The notes under the pieces were generated by a model that was not told the origin of the DNA, did no database searches, and saw only the letters and a list, made by a program, of their open reading frames with translations. A DNA stretch of 64,000 nucleotides, from assembly GCA_010356995.1 (NCBI GenBank), contig ML996691.1:283299-347298 (forward strand), read 5' to 3'. The stretch comes from Trichodelitschia bisporula (taxonomy: Eukaryota; Ascomycota; Dothideomycetes; Phaeotrichales; Phaeotrichaceae). The position numbers were made by a program, and so were the translations under genes. Shown one piece after another: positions 35,849-46,792 of the stretch (its first letter is position 1; every line of letters begins with the position of its first letter).

Positions 35849-38800
35849 ATGCCATCCACATCACCACCTCCTCCGTCGGGCACCACACCATCACCATCAC
35901 CTCCCTCCTATCCAGCCTACACCTCCAACTGCTCTACAACACCAATCTCCCACCAAAACTACAGCAACCTTCGCAATTCCAACGCAGCCGCACCGACACG
36001 CTCGTCCCTCTCACCCCCTACAATCCCAACCCCTTCACAAACCCGCACCCACCTCTCCCCCCGCGACCCCAATCTCCCCGCCACACCCTCCAGCGCCGCC
36101 GCGAGCCTCGTGCGCAAATCATCAGGCCTGCTCGCACGCTTCCGTCGCGGGAGCAGCAGTTCAGAGACCAAGCGGACCGCAAGCGCGACTGCGAAGAAGT
36201 TCCCGAGGAGCGGAGACCAGGAGCAGGTACCCAACGCAGCAGCGTCCACGCCCGATTACCGCGCAGGCCGCACGCCAGACACGAACGACTCGAGGCTGTC
36301 GTCCCACGCTCCCCACTCCCCGCTCGCACATTTCAGCTCGCATTCCGCAACGCACGCCTCGTCCTCGCCCCCGAGCCGGGGTGGCCCCCCGCCGGCCATG
36401 GCCCGCGCCTACAGTTCCGATGCCAGCAGCGTAATAACAGCCAGCGAGCGCCTGGGCCCCTCGGAAGACGAGCACGAAGAAAGCCCAGATGCACCCCTCG
36501 ACCGCGGACAAGGGCACGGCGCCCAGGCCCACCGCGACACGATGATGAAGTTCCGCCTGCCCGAGGTCAAAGCGCGCGGCGAGGCGAAGAACGGGTTCTT
36601 GCACTCGAGGGGCGCGGCGAGTTTGGGAGACTTGAGTGGAGTGAGGCCGCCGACGCCGCCGCCGAAGGATGAGCGCTATGTCCTACCGGCTAGGAACGGG
36701 AATGGGAATGGGAATGGGAATGGGAATGGGAACGGGGATGGGGGGAATAGGGACAGTGGGGAGTTTGATGGGTGGCAGCCGAGCGGGTTGGGACGCACGA
36801 ATTCGATTTACACGCTCAGTAGGGCGAGTTTTACGAATCAGCTTGGCCAGCTCACGGCGATTAAGTTGCCGGAGGCGGCGAGTCTGGCGGCGAGTATCTC
36901 CGCCATACCAACCTCAACCGGCGCTGCCCGTGCACTGAATGAGGCTGCGGGCCAGATCCGCGTGTGGATTCATAAGGCGAGCGAGGTTCTCGCGGGCCTG
37001 GATGCGGAAGATGATGTGGAGTGGGCGGCGGCGGGGGGGCGCGATGGACTGGGCGAGGTTGATGGTGCGATCAGCCGCTTCGAGACGCTGATCACAGTGT
37101 ACCTCGGCGCGATCGAGGCGATTGAGCTCAGGCGCGATCGGGCCACTTTGCCGCATGAAGAGTTCACGGGCGTGGTCGAGCGCATGGAGAAGATTTACAG
37201 GGATTGGCATGGTGTGCATGCCACCCTGCGGGCGGTTAAAGAGCAGGTTGAGGTTGCGATGGAGTGGGAGGATATTTGGAATACGGTGCTGGGGGAGATC
37301 GGGCAGGAGGTTGAGGCGCTCAGCCGGTTGATCTTTGAGATGGAGGAGAGGAGGCATAGGAACAGTTTTTTGGATGCGATGGCTGAGCCTGGGCAGGGGC
37401 TTGATATCAAGGAGTTGGAGACGATTGTCGAGGAGGCGCCGTCCCGGCCTGGCGCTGCGGAGGCGAGGAGCCTGGGCCTTGTCCCGAGCTTTCCGCTCGA
37501 TAATACCCCGGTTGCGAAGGCTGAGGCGAGCCAGGACGATTCGAACCTCGTCGGGCTGTTCGCGAGGATGCAGCCCCTGCGCGCATCACTCGATTTCCTC
37601 CCCATGCGCCTGTCCGCCTTCCTCGCGCGCGCGGAGCCCATTTTCCCCACCGCGTGCGACGAACTCGAAAGTCGGCAGAAATACCTCGAAGACAAATACC
37701 ACCGCCTGGAATCCGACGCCGAGTCCCTCCGCAAAGAGCTCGGCGAAGACAGATGGGTCCTGATCTTCCGCAAAGCCTCCCGTCAAGCACTCAAAATGTG
37801 CGAATCGGTCGAGCGCTCCATCGCCAAGCTGCGCGACGCCCTCGACGACGGATACCAAGTCACAAACCCCGCCGCCCTGCTCAAGCGCATGGAGAACTAC
37901 GACGCGAAGAAGGAGCACTACGGCCCTGCCATCCTACAGGTGCTCGCTATCATCGACAGGGGCGTGAAAACGCGCCTCACGCTCAACGGCGAGATTCTGC
38001 GTCTGCAATCCGATATGGCGCGCCGATGGGCAGATCTGGAGGCCCAGATCCGCGGGCTCGATTTCGCGCTCCAGCAGCTGCAGCTCCACGGCCCCGGCGC
38101 CACGCTGCGCGATAGCGTTAGTTCCATCCTTTCCGACCCCGAGCGCAGCGTTGGGTCGAGTGGACCGGGGACTGCGCTCGACACACCGACGTCCAGTCCA
38201 GCGAGCAGTGTCGTGCTCTTGCGGCACCAGCACGCGCAAGGCGCAGACAGCACGCCCCTCGCCCGCGCCAAGTCCCGGCAGGGCAGCCTCGCATCCTCCT
38301 CTTCGCGGCCCAGCCTCACCAAACGCCTCTCCAGCCTCCCAACCAGCATACCCCGTAAAACACCACTAACCCGGTCCTCCGCTTCGACGACATCCACCCC
38401 TGGCCAGCCCAGCACACCTTCCCGCCTGCACCCGAGCTCAACGCCGCGCTCCCTGTCCCGCACCTCCTCTACGCCCACCGACGCGAACCGGCCGCGCTGG
38501 AACCCAAGCACGAATCTGCGCGACACGGCGATTGGGCATAACTTCAAGCCTCTAACCCTAACCACACCCTCTCCCTACCGCAAACCTAAAAACGGACTCA
38601 GTGCTAGTCTTGGTCGGGCGGCGAGTCCGGGCTCTTCGGTTGGGAGCGCGGTGCCGAGCCCGCTCGGCCGCGCATGCACGACGCCTCGCCCTTCCGAGCG
38701 CGGGCGCGGTGGAACGGCGTCCCCTGCCCCGCGCGGGATGTCCAGTCCGGCGCAGCGTGGGACGGCGAGTCCTGCGCCGCGCGGGGTGTCGAGTCCGCGG

Positions 38801-39376
38801 CCGCAGCTGACGGCGGCGCAGAGCACGCCCGCGCCTGCGGCGAAGACGAGCCACATCCCGCGCGCGTCGGTGTATTTCGCGCCTGGTGCTAGCACGGGGA
38901 GCGGTGGGATGGGAATGGGGAGTCTAGCCGCTGCGCTGGAGGGGGTGCGGATGGAAGAAGCAGGGCAGGGGGCGGGGCGGCGGAGTGTTAGTTATGAGTC
39001 TGGGACGCGGGGCACGAATGGAACTGGAAATGGGAATGGAAACGGGGACGCAAAAGAGGGCGCACGCCGCGCCGACCGGCGCGCGAGCATGGCGTCTCCG
39101 CTGCCTGCGGCGGGGAAGCGCCCGGGCACGGCGACGGGGAATCGGAGGAGTAGTTTACTCCCTCAGCCGAAGAGGAGTGGGATTACGAGTCCTGAGAGGC
39201 CGGGGAGTAGGCTCGGGATGGCGGTTGCGGGGGCTGTGGCTGCTGTTGCCGGGAGTGGGAGGAGTGAGAGTCGCCCCCCTCCCGCGGGGAGGAGTCGGAT
39301 GAGTGGGTATTTTGGACGGAGGGAGAGTTCGACTGGGGCGGAGGAAGGGGAGAGGGCGAAGTGGAAGGGGAGCTAG
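35849..39376 (+). CDS. kar9: KAR9-family spindle-positioning/karyogamy protein
   Basis: A single 1175-residue frame. KAR9 (PF08580) links EB1/Bim1 on microtubule plus ends to cortical actin transport for spindle orientation and nuclear movement. The N-terminal ~270 residues are Ser/Pro-rich. The folded part spans about residues 310-770: SASIYTLSRASFTN-like start (IYTLSRASFTNQLGQLTAIK), LETIVEEAPSRPG, LGLVPSFPLDNTPVAKAEAS, NLVGLFARMQPLRASLDFLP and EDRWVLIFRKASRQALKMCE. The last 400 residues are basic, Ser/Pro/Arg-rich. Near residue 1001 they carry SHIP (KTSHIPRAS), fitting the SxIP motif that binds EB1 proteins. Gly-Asn repeats near residues 279-293 come from a GGGAAT hexanucleotide run. A second Gly-Asn run lies near residue 1060. 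Confidence 0.87.
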   Translation: MPSTSPPPPSGTTPSPSPPSYPAYTSNCSTTPISHQNYSNLRNSNAAAPTRSSLSPPTIPTPSQTRTHLSPRDPNLPATPSSAAASLVRKSSGLLARFRRGSSSSETKRTASATAKKFPRSGDQEQVPNAAASTPDYRAGRTPDTNDSRLSSHAPHSPLAHFSSHSATHASSSPPSRGGPPPAMARAYSSDASSVITASERLGPSEDEHEESPDAPLDRGQGHGAQAHRDTMMKFRLPEVKARGEAKNGFLHSRGAASLGDLSGVRPPTPPPKDERYVLPARNGNGNGNGNGNGNGDGGNRDSGEFDGWQPSGLGRTNSIYTLSRASFTNQLGQLTAIKLPEAASLAASISAIPTSTGAARALNEAAGQIRVWIHKASEVLAGLDAEDDVEWAAAGGRDGLGEVDGAISRFETLITVYLGAIEAIELRRDRATLPHEEFTGVVERMEKIYRDWHGVHATLRAVKEQVEVAMEWEDIWNTVLGEIGQEVEALSRLIFEMEERRHRNSFLDAMAEPGQGLDIKELETIVEEAPSRPGAAEARSLGLVPSFPLDNTPVAKAEASQDDSNLVGLFARMQPLRASLDFLPMRLSAFLARAEPIFPTACDELESRQKYLEDKYHRLESDAESLRKELGEDRWVLIFRKASRQALKMCESVERSIAKLRDALDDGYQVTNPAALLKRMENYDAKKEHYGPAILQVLAIIDRGVKTRLTLNGEILRLQSDMARRWADLEAQIRGLDFALQQLQLHGPGATLRDSVSSILSDPERSVGSSGPGTALDTPTSSPASSVVLLRHQHAQGADSTPLARAKSRQGSLASSSSRPSLTKRLSSLPTSIPRKTPLTRSSASTTSTPGQPSTPSRLHPSSTPRSLSRTSSTPTDANRPRWNPSTNLRDTAIGHNFKPLTLTTPSPYRKPKNGLSASLGRAASPGSSVGSAVPSPLGRACTTPRPSERGRGGTASPAPRGMSSPAQRGTASPAPRGVSSPRPQLTAAQSTPAPAAKTSHIPRASVYFAPGASTGSGGMGMGSLAAALEGVRMEEAGQGAGRRSVSYESGTRGTNGTGNGNGNGDAKEGARRADRRASMASPLPAAGKRPGTATGNRRSSLLPQPKRSGITSPERPGSRLGMAVAGAVAAVAGSGRSESRPPPAGRSRMSGYFGRRESSTGAEEGERAKWKGS

Positions 39377-40090
39377 GGGGAGAAGCTGAGGGGATGTATG
39401 TGTTTTTATGGCGTTGTGCGGGGATGGGATGGGTGCATGGTGTTGGTGGCGTTTTTCCCAGGTGGGCGTGCACGGGGTTTCTTTGCTCTGCTTCTGGGGT
39501 GCGTGCTTGCGTACACCGATGCGTTACCCGATCCGGTTCCATGTTCACGCCCTCTCTGTGTACTTTCCTCGACCTTATCCTCCGCTCTTGTTGTGCCGTT
39601 TTTTCCTGAGGTGTTTCGGGGCTGAATACTCCTGTGTGGTGCGTCTGGTGCTGGGGGGTGATAGATGTTGAAAGGCTGTTATCCTGGGTTTGCGAAGGGC
39701 GTGTGGATCTGCGTGGAGTGGGAATTGAATGGGTTGAAAAGTGTTTCTATTGCAAGTGATGGATGAATGAGAATTCTGACCTCTGTTAGGAGGGATGCTT
39801 GATGGCCGACGCATGTACATTTGTTATAATCGTTTTGACGGATCCTAGATGCCCCTGGCAATGTGTGGAGGCATTTTGCTTCCCAAGGCGGGAATGTTGC
39901 TAGGGCCTCATTGGATGAGATTAGACGCGCGGCTGGATATGGGACGACATGCCATCAACGCTTCATGATACATCTCTCCATCAACAGTCCTCGCTCATGC
40001 ATTTTTACTCCAATGCTTTGAAAAACATTGGAACATCATGACAGCTTCAAACATCAGTAACTGGAGGATTGGGAGGACTTTAACAGACTG
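39377..40090. other. Intergenic, no gene seen
   Basis: The KAR9 3' flank. Short frames only. Confidence 0.45.
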
Positions 40091-40555
40091 CAAATGACGG
40101 TGTAAGAGTGATGGCCGGTCTAAAGCGGGAGAGTTAAACTATGCGTGGAGAGAAAAGCTTGACCGTAAGTGCTGTACATGTAAAGAGAAAATGCTAATGT
40201 CCATAGCAAGTCTTGAATGATGCGAAGGTGCGTAGAGGTCCGCGGAGGTCTGCGATGGAACGGGGTGAGAGGGCGGTTGGGATGGATTGTAGAGCGCGAC
40301 ATCGGCGTCGCCATATCGACTGAACATCGACAAGTGACAGTGTAAGACTGATCATGGCCGGTCTAAGGCGCGAGACTTCAACTGTTTGCGGAGAGAAGTT
40401 TTCGAACGTAAGTGCTGTAAGCATGAAGACAAAATGCTAATGCTCAAAGCAGTTCTGGGGAATGCGAAGGTGTGATGGAACGAGACGAGAGCGCGGTTGG
40501 GATGAATTGCAGAGCGCGACATCGGCGTCGCCATATCGACTGAATGTCGATGTCT
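40091..40555. repeat. Tandem duplication, period about 240 bp, two copies
   Basis: Copy A (about 40091-40330) and copy B (about 40331-40555) share in order TGACRGTGTAAGA, ATGGCCGGTCTAA, CGTAAGTGCTGTA, AAAATGCTAATG, GATGGAACG and GCGACATCGGCGTCGCCATA, then TCGACTGAA. Copy B lacks about 20 bases in its second half. Many point differences suggest an old duplication. There is no coding potential. Confidence 0.85.
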
Positions 40556-40832
40556 TGGTGCACGCCCCTCTATCAAGCATGCCTTCCTCGACCTTCAGGC
40601 CCGTGCCTGCCCCTTCCATGGCTCGTCGCTTCTACATTGAGGTCTTCTTGGCTCGACGAAGCGTTCTTACGTCCGTCGTCCGGCGTCGGAGGCGCGCTTC
40701 TTCCCTCACTGCCACAACCCTCTTTCCATCTGCGCTATTGCCCCCCACAACAACAGTACGCCCGTGCCTTGGCCCCAGCTTGCTGGATGCCCGCTACTTA
40801 GGCCTTTCCAGCTTCTCATTTTCTTTCTCCCT

Positions 40833-41090
40833 CCAACCTCTCTCCCTCCCACAACCTCCCACTCTCTCCCTCTCTCCCTCTCTCCCTCTCTCCCTCTCCC
40901 ACAACCTCCCTCTCTCCCTCTCTCCCTCTCTCCCTCTCTCCCNNNNNNNNNNNNNNNNNNNNNNNNNNNNNNNNNNNNNNNNNNNNNNNNNNNNNNNNNN
41001 NNNNNNNNNNNNNNNNNNNNNNNNNNNNNNNNNNNNNCCCTCTCTCCCTCTCCCCCTCTCTCCCTCTCTCCCTCTCTCCCTCAACCTCAC
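40833..41090. repeat. CTCCCT pyrimidine tract interrupted by an assembly gap
   Basis: A (CTCTCC)n-type tract flanks 95 N (40943-41037). It lies about 125 bases before the ATG of the secreted protein gene, so it may belong to that promoter or leader. The true length is unknown. Confidence 0.85.
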
Positions 41091-41213
41091 TCATTCCTCA
41101 GCACGCTCTTTGTGCCTCTATCGTTTCCTCAATTGTTCCTCTCGCTCGTTTTCCCATTGCCCCTCTGTGCATGAAGTGGACCTTACTTGATTGTCACCAT
41201 TCCTTCTTGCACG

Positions 41214-44200
41214 ATGCTGCATTTCAAGCCCGTTCTCTGGCTTCTTGCCACGTTCATTGCGCTTAGCGCTGTCAATTCGGCGGCGACCACCCACTCGCAT
41301 ACCAAGCATCATGTCAATTCCACGTCCCTTGATCTGCATTCCCTTGAGTCCGCCAACCGTCCGACTTCCCCTGGTTTCTGGAGCTTTCTTCGCTGGGGCT
41401 CCACCTTCAAGACGGAGGTGCGCCGTGCGACAGCTCAAGCTGCTAACGCGGACGAGACTACCATCTGTCTGAAGTCCGACGCCAGCACGTCCATCTACAC
41501 CACCCTGTCTGGTTTCACGGCTACAACCATGCAGACGACCGTGACATACGTTCAATCCTCAGCGACCTGGTACTATGTGGTTTCATTTGGTTCCAGCAGC
41601 TATTCTGCCTGGGAGCTCGTCACGAATGTTCCCCAGACCATTGTTGCTTCAGCGACTCCAACGATGGCTGTCCTTTTGATGTCCTCTGACGTTCCTGCGC
41701 TGGATTCGCTGAGTTTACCTTCGAAGGGATCAACCGACACGACCGTCATGGTCTTCACCACAAATAGCCTTAGGACAGCGTCGACGAGGTTACTGGAACT
41801 TAGTGTTGCTTCGGGATCCACGGCCCTTATTTGGGTTGAAACGACCACTACGACTGCCGGACACTCAGTCACTTCAGCGACTACGACAAACTCGGCTCCT
41901 TCGAGTTCCTCGGTTGCCTCGACGAGCCCGTCTACTTCGACGTCCACGACAAAGGTGGCTTCTTCGACGTCTCCGTCGATGGCGATCGTAGTAGAGGACT
42001 CTACAGCTGTCCACATTGAGACTCTGGGTCTGCCTACAACGGGAACTGTGGATACAACCGTACAGGTCCTTACGACGAACAGCGCTGGTTCAACGCAAAC
42101 TCTCCTTCTCGGGATTACCGCTGTTTCGGGTTCTACGTCACTCATGTGGGTTCAGTCATCTTCAGCCACCTCAGTCGCTTCGAGGACTCCCTCTACTTCG
42201 ACGCCTACAACAAACTCGGCTCCTTCGAGCTCCTCGGTTGCATCGATGAGCCCGTCTTCTTCGGCGTCCACGACAAAGGAGGCTCCTTCGACGTCTCTGT
42301 CAATATCGATCGTAGTAGGGGACTCTGCAGGTGTCCACATTGAGTCGCTGAGTTTGCTTTCTACGGGAACTGTGGCTACCACCGTTCGGGTTCTTACCAC
42401 GAATAGCGCTGGTTCAACGCAAACGGCACTTCTCCAGATCAGCGCTGTTTCCGGTACTACGTCGCTTATATGGGTTCAACCTTCTTCAACCACATCGGCT
42501 ACTTCGACGACCTCATCAACTTCGACGCCCCTATCGACTTCGACGCCAACAGCAACCTCTGCCACTTCGGGATTCTCGTCAATGGCGGTTGTATCGCTAG
42601 ACTCTTCTGGGTTTCCCGAGCTTAGTTCGCTGAGCCTGCCTGCGACGGGAACCGTAGATACAACCGTTCAGGTCCTTACGACGGACAGTGCTGGTTCAAC
42701 ACGAACTCGACTTCTTCTAGGGATCAGCGCTTCTTCGGGTTCTACGTCGTTCACGTGGCTTCAATCGTCTTCAGCCACGTCGGTTACTTCGACGACCCCC
42801 TCTACTTCAACGTCCGCGAAAACCTCTGCCACTTCGGGGTCCTCGTCAATGGCAGTTGTATCCGCAGACTCTGATGGGGTTGTCGAGATTAGTTCACTGA
42901 GCCTCCCTTCAACGGGAATCGTGACTACAGTCATCGTGTGGGTCACCACAAACAGCCTCGGATCGACGATATCGACCCCTCTCGAGCTTAGTATTGTCTC
43001 GGGGTCTATATCAGCGATGCCCGTTTCAACGCCCCTGTCCTCTGTCTCTCAGTCAGTATCAAGCGCGCCGCAGTCTACCACACCTCGGCCTGGATCTACG
43101 CCAACTCAGACTGTCGCCCAGTCTACTTCGTCACCGATCGTTACTGGCACGAGTTCTACTGCCACACGCTTCACACAGACTACGGCAGCTCAGTCCAGTA
43201 CGACTGCAAGCTCATCTTCATTGAACCTGACGACGTCGTTCTCTGACAATTATCCGGATCAGGCGATTTGGAAGGCTTCTGCGCCTGTAGCATATTGCAG
43301 TCCTCCCTGCTGTGTTAACTTGCCCCCGCTGCCGTTGTCCTCTCCTACGACCATCCAGTGGCCTCTGTGGACGACTAGCGTTCTTACCATGTCCGGTGCT
43401 ACGTCGGATTGGGCATCGGTATCGTCATGGTCAATCAGTGGCACCACCTTCAACTTGTGTAGCAACAAGGGAGCATCGATGGGTACCAAGACGACAGTTC
43501 TGACTGTTCCTCCCATCACCACGGACGAGATTGAGTTCACCTCATTCTGCATTCCATCTGCTCCTTCTGGGAGTGTCACTGGAAATGCGGCGGACTTGCA
43601 GAGCGTGGCTCCGCCTCCGATCTCGATGGTGCTCTCAGCCGGTGAGATGTGGATTGCTCCCCAGCTCTCTACGGCGGCTCCTAATCCCACGGTTGCTCTC
43701 TGCGGTGCAGCCACATTGCCCATCCAGCCGGAAGCGACACACTCCGTCATCTTACCCCCTTATGTCCCGCCAATCACTTGGCAGTCGACGGCCCCTCGTC
43801 CAGGTCCTCAACCCACTTGCACTCCGGGCTCTTCGGGCTGTCACAAGGGCAAAGATCACGACAATTTCGGTGGATGCAGCTTCTTTGCGAAGCTGCTCGG
43901 AACCGGTGGTTGCGGTTGCGGTATCTTGGGATGCAATGGTGGCTGTGGTATTCACGGCTGTGGTGTTGGCTGTGGACTACCCATTGGTGGCGCTGCAGGA
44001 ATGCTGATACGCTGTGCTGGGCTCTGTCCCTTCGGTTGTTCTCCCGGCGGCTCTTTCATCTATCCCGATATTAACCTGCGCCCGCCTCCGCCTCCGCCTG
44101 GAATTGAGCCCCCGACTGGACCTCCGCCTCCGGGCTCAGAAGGGTCGAATCCCCCGTCTTCATCTCCGACGTCGTCCTCATCCTCAACATTGTCTTCGTC

Positions 44201-45909
44201 CTCGTGTTTGTCATCAGCGGTGACCAACGTTTTTGTCTCCTGTTCCCTGACGTCGTGCACAACAACGAGCACGAATGTGGTTACTGGCTGCAACGTGCTT
44301 GAAACGACGGTGACCAACTCGTGCAGCGCGACCACTGTGACGGACGAATGGGTCTCCTGCTCGTCCTCGTCCTGTTTTACGACGAAGACCTCAGTCGTAT
44401 CGGGTTGTTCAGTGACAGCTACTACCACCACGACCTCTGGACCGGCTTGTGCCATGTCTGTTACAGTTTCACCGGACGATGACCAGGGAGAAAATGGCGC
44501 CGACCCGATGTTCCAGACGGCTGCACTTCCTGCCGGTACACCGGTCTGCGGGGACGCCGGCGACGGAGGTCCTCGTCCTATATCTCAGGCGGAGTGGGAT
44601 CCAATCGTCCGTGATTTCTGCAATTCGCCATCCGTCCAGTCTTTGCAAGGGAATGCATCTGACGGCTCGCCGATGAAGTCATGGAACGAACAGTTCCCGT
44701 ACGGACCCGAGCCCAGCGGCATCCCCATGGTGCAGCTCACGGCGGTCGGCAACGGCAGCTGTGCGACTTCCGACCGCATCGACGGCTCGTGCGTGGACAC
44801 TTTCTTTAAGATTGGCTCCATGTGCCCCGGTGGGACGGGTGGGAATACAGTTGGCGGACTGATGGGCTGGGGTTGCATGTCGTATTCGATGCAGATTTTC
44901 CGCTTGCTTTTGGGCACGCCGCCCGATCCGGCTCCAGATCAGCCCTTCAATGCGACAATCAACAGCGCATTCTCCGACTTTGTCACTCGGTCGGCGGCGT
45001 CTGCGGCGTCTGCTGCGTCGGTGTCGTCGGTGTCGTCGGTACAGTCCGTGCAGTCATCGGTTTCGGTTGCTTCAGTCTCGTCTGTTCACTCGGTACAATC
45101 AGTGCAATCATCGGTGTCCGCTGCTTCGGCTGCTTCAGTTGCATCAGTGCAAGCTGCCGCTGCTTCGGCTGCTTCGGCTGCTTCCGCGGCTTCGGATGCT
45201 TCCGTTATTTCCGTTGCGTCAGCGTCGGTGTCTGCTTCGGTTGCTTCTGCTTCTGCGTCGCTGGAATCTGCTTTTTCAGAGTCCCTTTCGGCATCCCTTT
45301 CGGAGCTCTCTTCGCTTACGTCGGTGATCTCCAGTGCTGAAGCTTCACGGTCGTCAGCCTCTGCTGCAGACACCACCCTTGTAAGCATCACCAGGCCGCA
45401 CATTCCCTTGCCACCTTCGTCGGTTTCATCGATACTGTCAGCCTCTTCCGCTTCTGCAGATCCGCCCGGGGGTCACATTAATCTCCAGCTTACGCAATGC
45501 AACTACGAGTTCCTCGAGAAATTCGATCACGATGTTACGGGTTTCAAGTTCCAGGGGACAGAGCATCAGAGGGACAATGCTGTTCAAGTGTGGAACTACC
45601 TAAGCAGTAAGTGACCAACCCTGCTTGTTAGTATCGGCGATGACACTGACTATCTACTAAGAGAATTGCCCGGGCTACCAATATTGGACTATTGAAGACT
45701 TGGAGGGCGGTGAATGGCATGCATTCTTCGAGTACTACGGGGGACCTATGGAGGGCGAAGATTTTGACTGTATCTCCAAAGCAATTGCAGGAGACTTCTT
45801 GTCAATGTGTCACGAAACCGATGAAACCGATGGGTCGGTCATTAACGACTGGGAACGTAAGTGCCTTTTTCAGAAACAGGACAACTGTCAGCTTCCGCCC
45901 CACGCGTAG
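41214..45909 (+). CDS. Large secreted Ser/Thr-rich wall- or adhesin-like protein
   Basis: Exons: 41214-45606 and 45662-45909; about 1546 residues. The start MLHFKPVLWLLATFIALSAV is a clear signal peptide. Residues ~150-610 hold five imperfect ~65-residue modules (SLSLPxTGTVDTTVxVLTTN, then SAGSTxTxLLxISAxSGS), separated by Ser/Thr linkers likely O-glycosylated. A Cys/Gly-rich block follows (GGCGCGILGCNGGCGIHGCG, then VGCGLP). After that come Pro-rich spacers and two CxxCxTTxTxVVxGC-like motifs, which recur in fungal wall proteins and chitinase C-termini. Next are a Cys-containing domain, a Ser/Ala/Val repeat (SVSSVQSVQSS) and an acidic C-terminal domain spanning the intron (VWNYLSSKNCPGYQYWTIED). 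No GPI signal is visible and no catalytic motif is recognised. An adhesive or surface role is inferred. Confidence 0.8.
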
Positions 45910-46792
45910 GTTGCTCGAGTTGAGGACGGGGAATTCTTCTCTGCAAGGTCTTTCTGCTTGGTCGTAGCTAGAAAATGCAAGGACTAGATGCTTTGCTCGC
46001 CTGTTTCCAACGTTTTCCTTTCTGCCGTGAACGATCGAATTTTGAAACGTGCCCGTCGGGACTGATGGCGGAGCTGAAGAGGTGAGGTTTCTGCGGTGTA
46101 GAGCGTAGGAGCTGATAGTGCAAAGTCCTCTGCTTTCCACTCTATGAACACCAAACAACGACGTACCACTCGGCGGCTTCGTAGATGAGAAGACACATCT
46201 GCAAGGCGTCATCGCACATTCTTGGGCTCTTAGAAGCAATGAGCTTCGCGGGCTCTATGGTTCTATGGATTCAGCACCGGCAATGGCAAGATTCCCTTCT
46301 GAGCGATTAGTTCGGCTGCGCGGCATTGGAAACGATGGAACTCGAGAGGGATGAGACACCAGGGACAACCTGATCCAAGCCAGGACTCGTGTATGCTCGT
46401 TCCTCGACGCAGATACCTTTGACCAACACCGCCCGCCCTGATATCACAACCCCCTCCCGCCCCCAAGCGCGTTCAATTCCCCCCATTCAAGCAATCCAGT
46501 CACCACCCGACCCGTCCAAACCGCTCAACCCACTTCAGAGCACACCGAGAAAGGGAAGTGCGCCCCGGACCTACATTCACCCATGAAGAACTAAACGCAG
46601 GCTCGCCTTCCTAATCCCCCAATCCGGTTGCAAGACCAAGACACGCACCCAGCAAGTAACCCATTCACCAAACCCTCGCATTCACATCTACCGCTTTCCC
46701 AGTCACCCATCCCCTCACTTACCACGATTCTCCCCCCCGCTTTTCCCCACGACCTCGACATCGCAACACATACAACCGCAACTTCGAGCGCC
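45910..46792. other. Intergenic, no gene seen
   Basis: About 0.9 kb. No ORF resembles a protein family. The right part is C-rich and probably the promoter of the next gene. Confidence 0.45.

Noticed and set aside
35562-36672. Long plus-strand frames of 284-290 codons overlapping the KAR9 start
   Set aside because: They are out-of-frame shadows of the GC-rich KAR9 5' coding region, Pro/Arg/His-rich without conserved blocks.
40462-41190. 242-codon plus-strand frame
   Set aside because: It runs through the CTCTCC tract and the N gap; low complexity, with no protein features.
45842-45885. Possible third intron near the surface-protein 3' end (GTAAGT...ACAG)
   Set aside because: It would be only about 23 bases, too short for a fungal spliceosomal intron; reading through gives a sensible Cys-containing tail.
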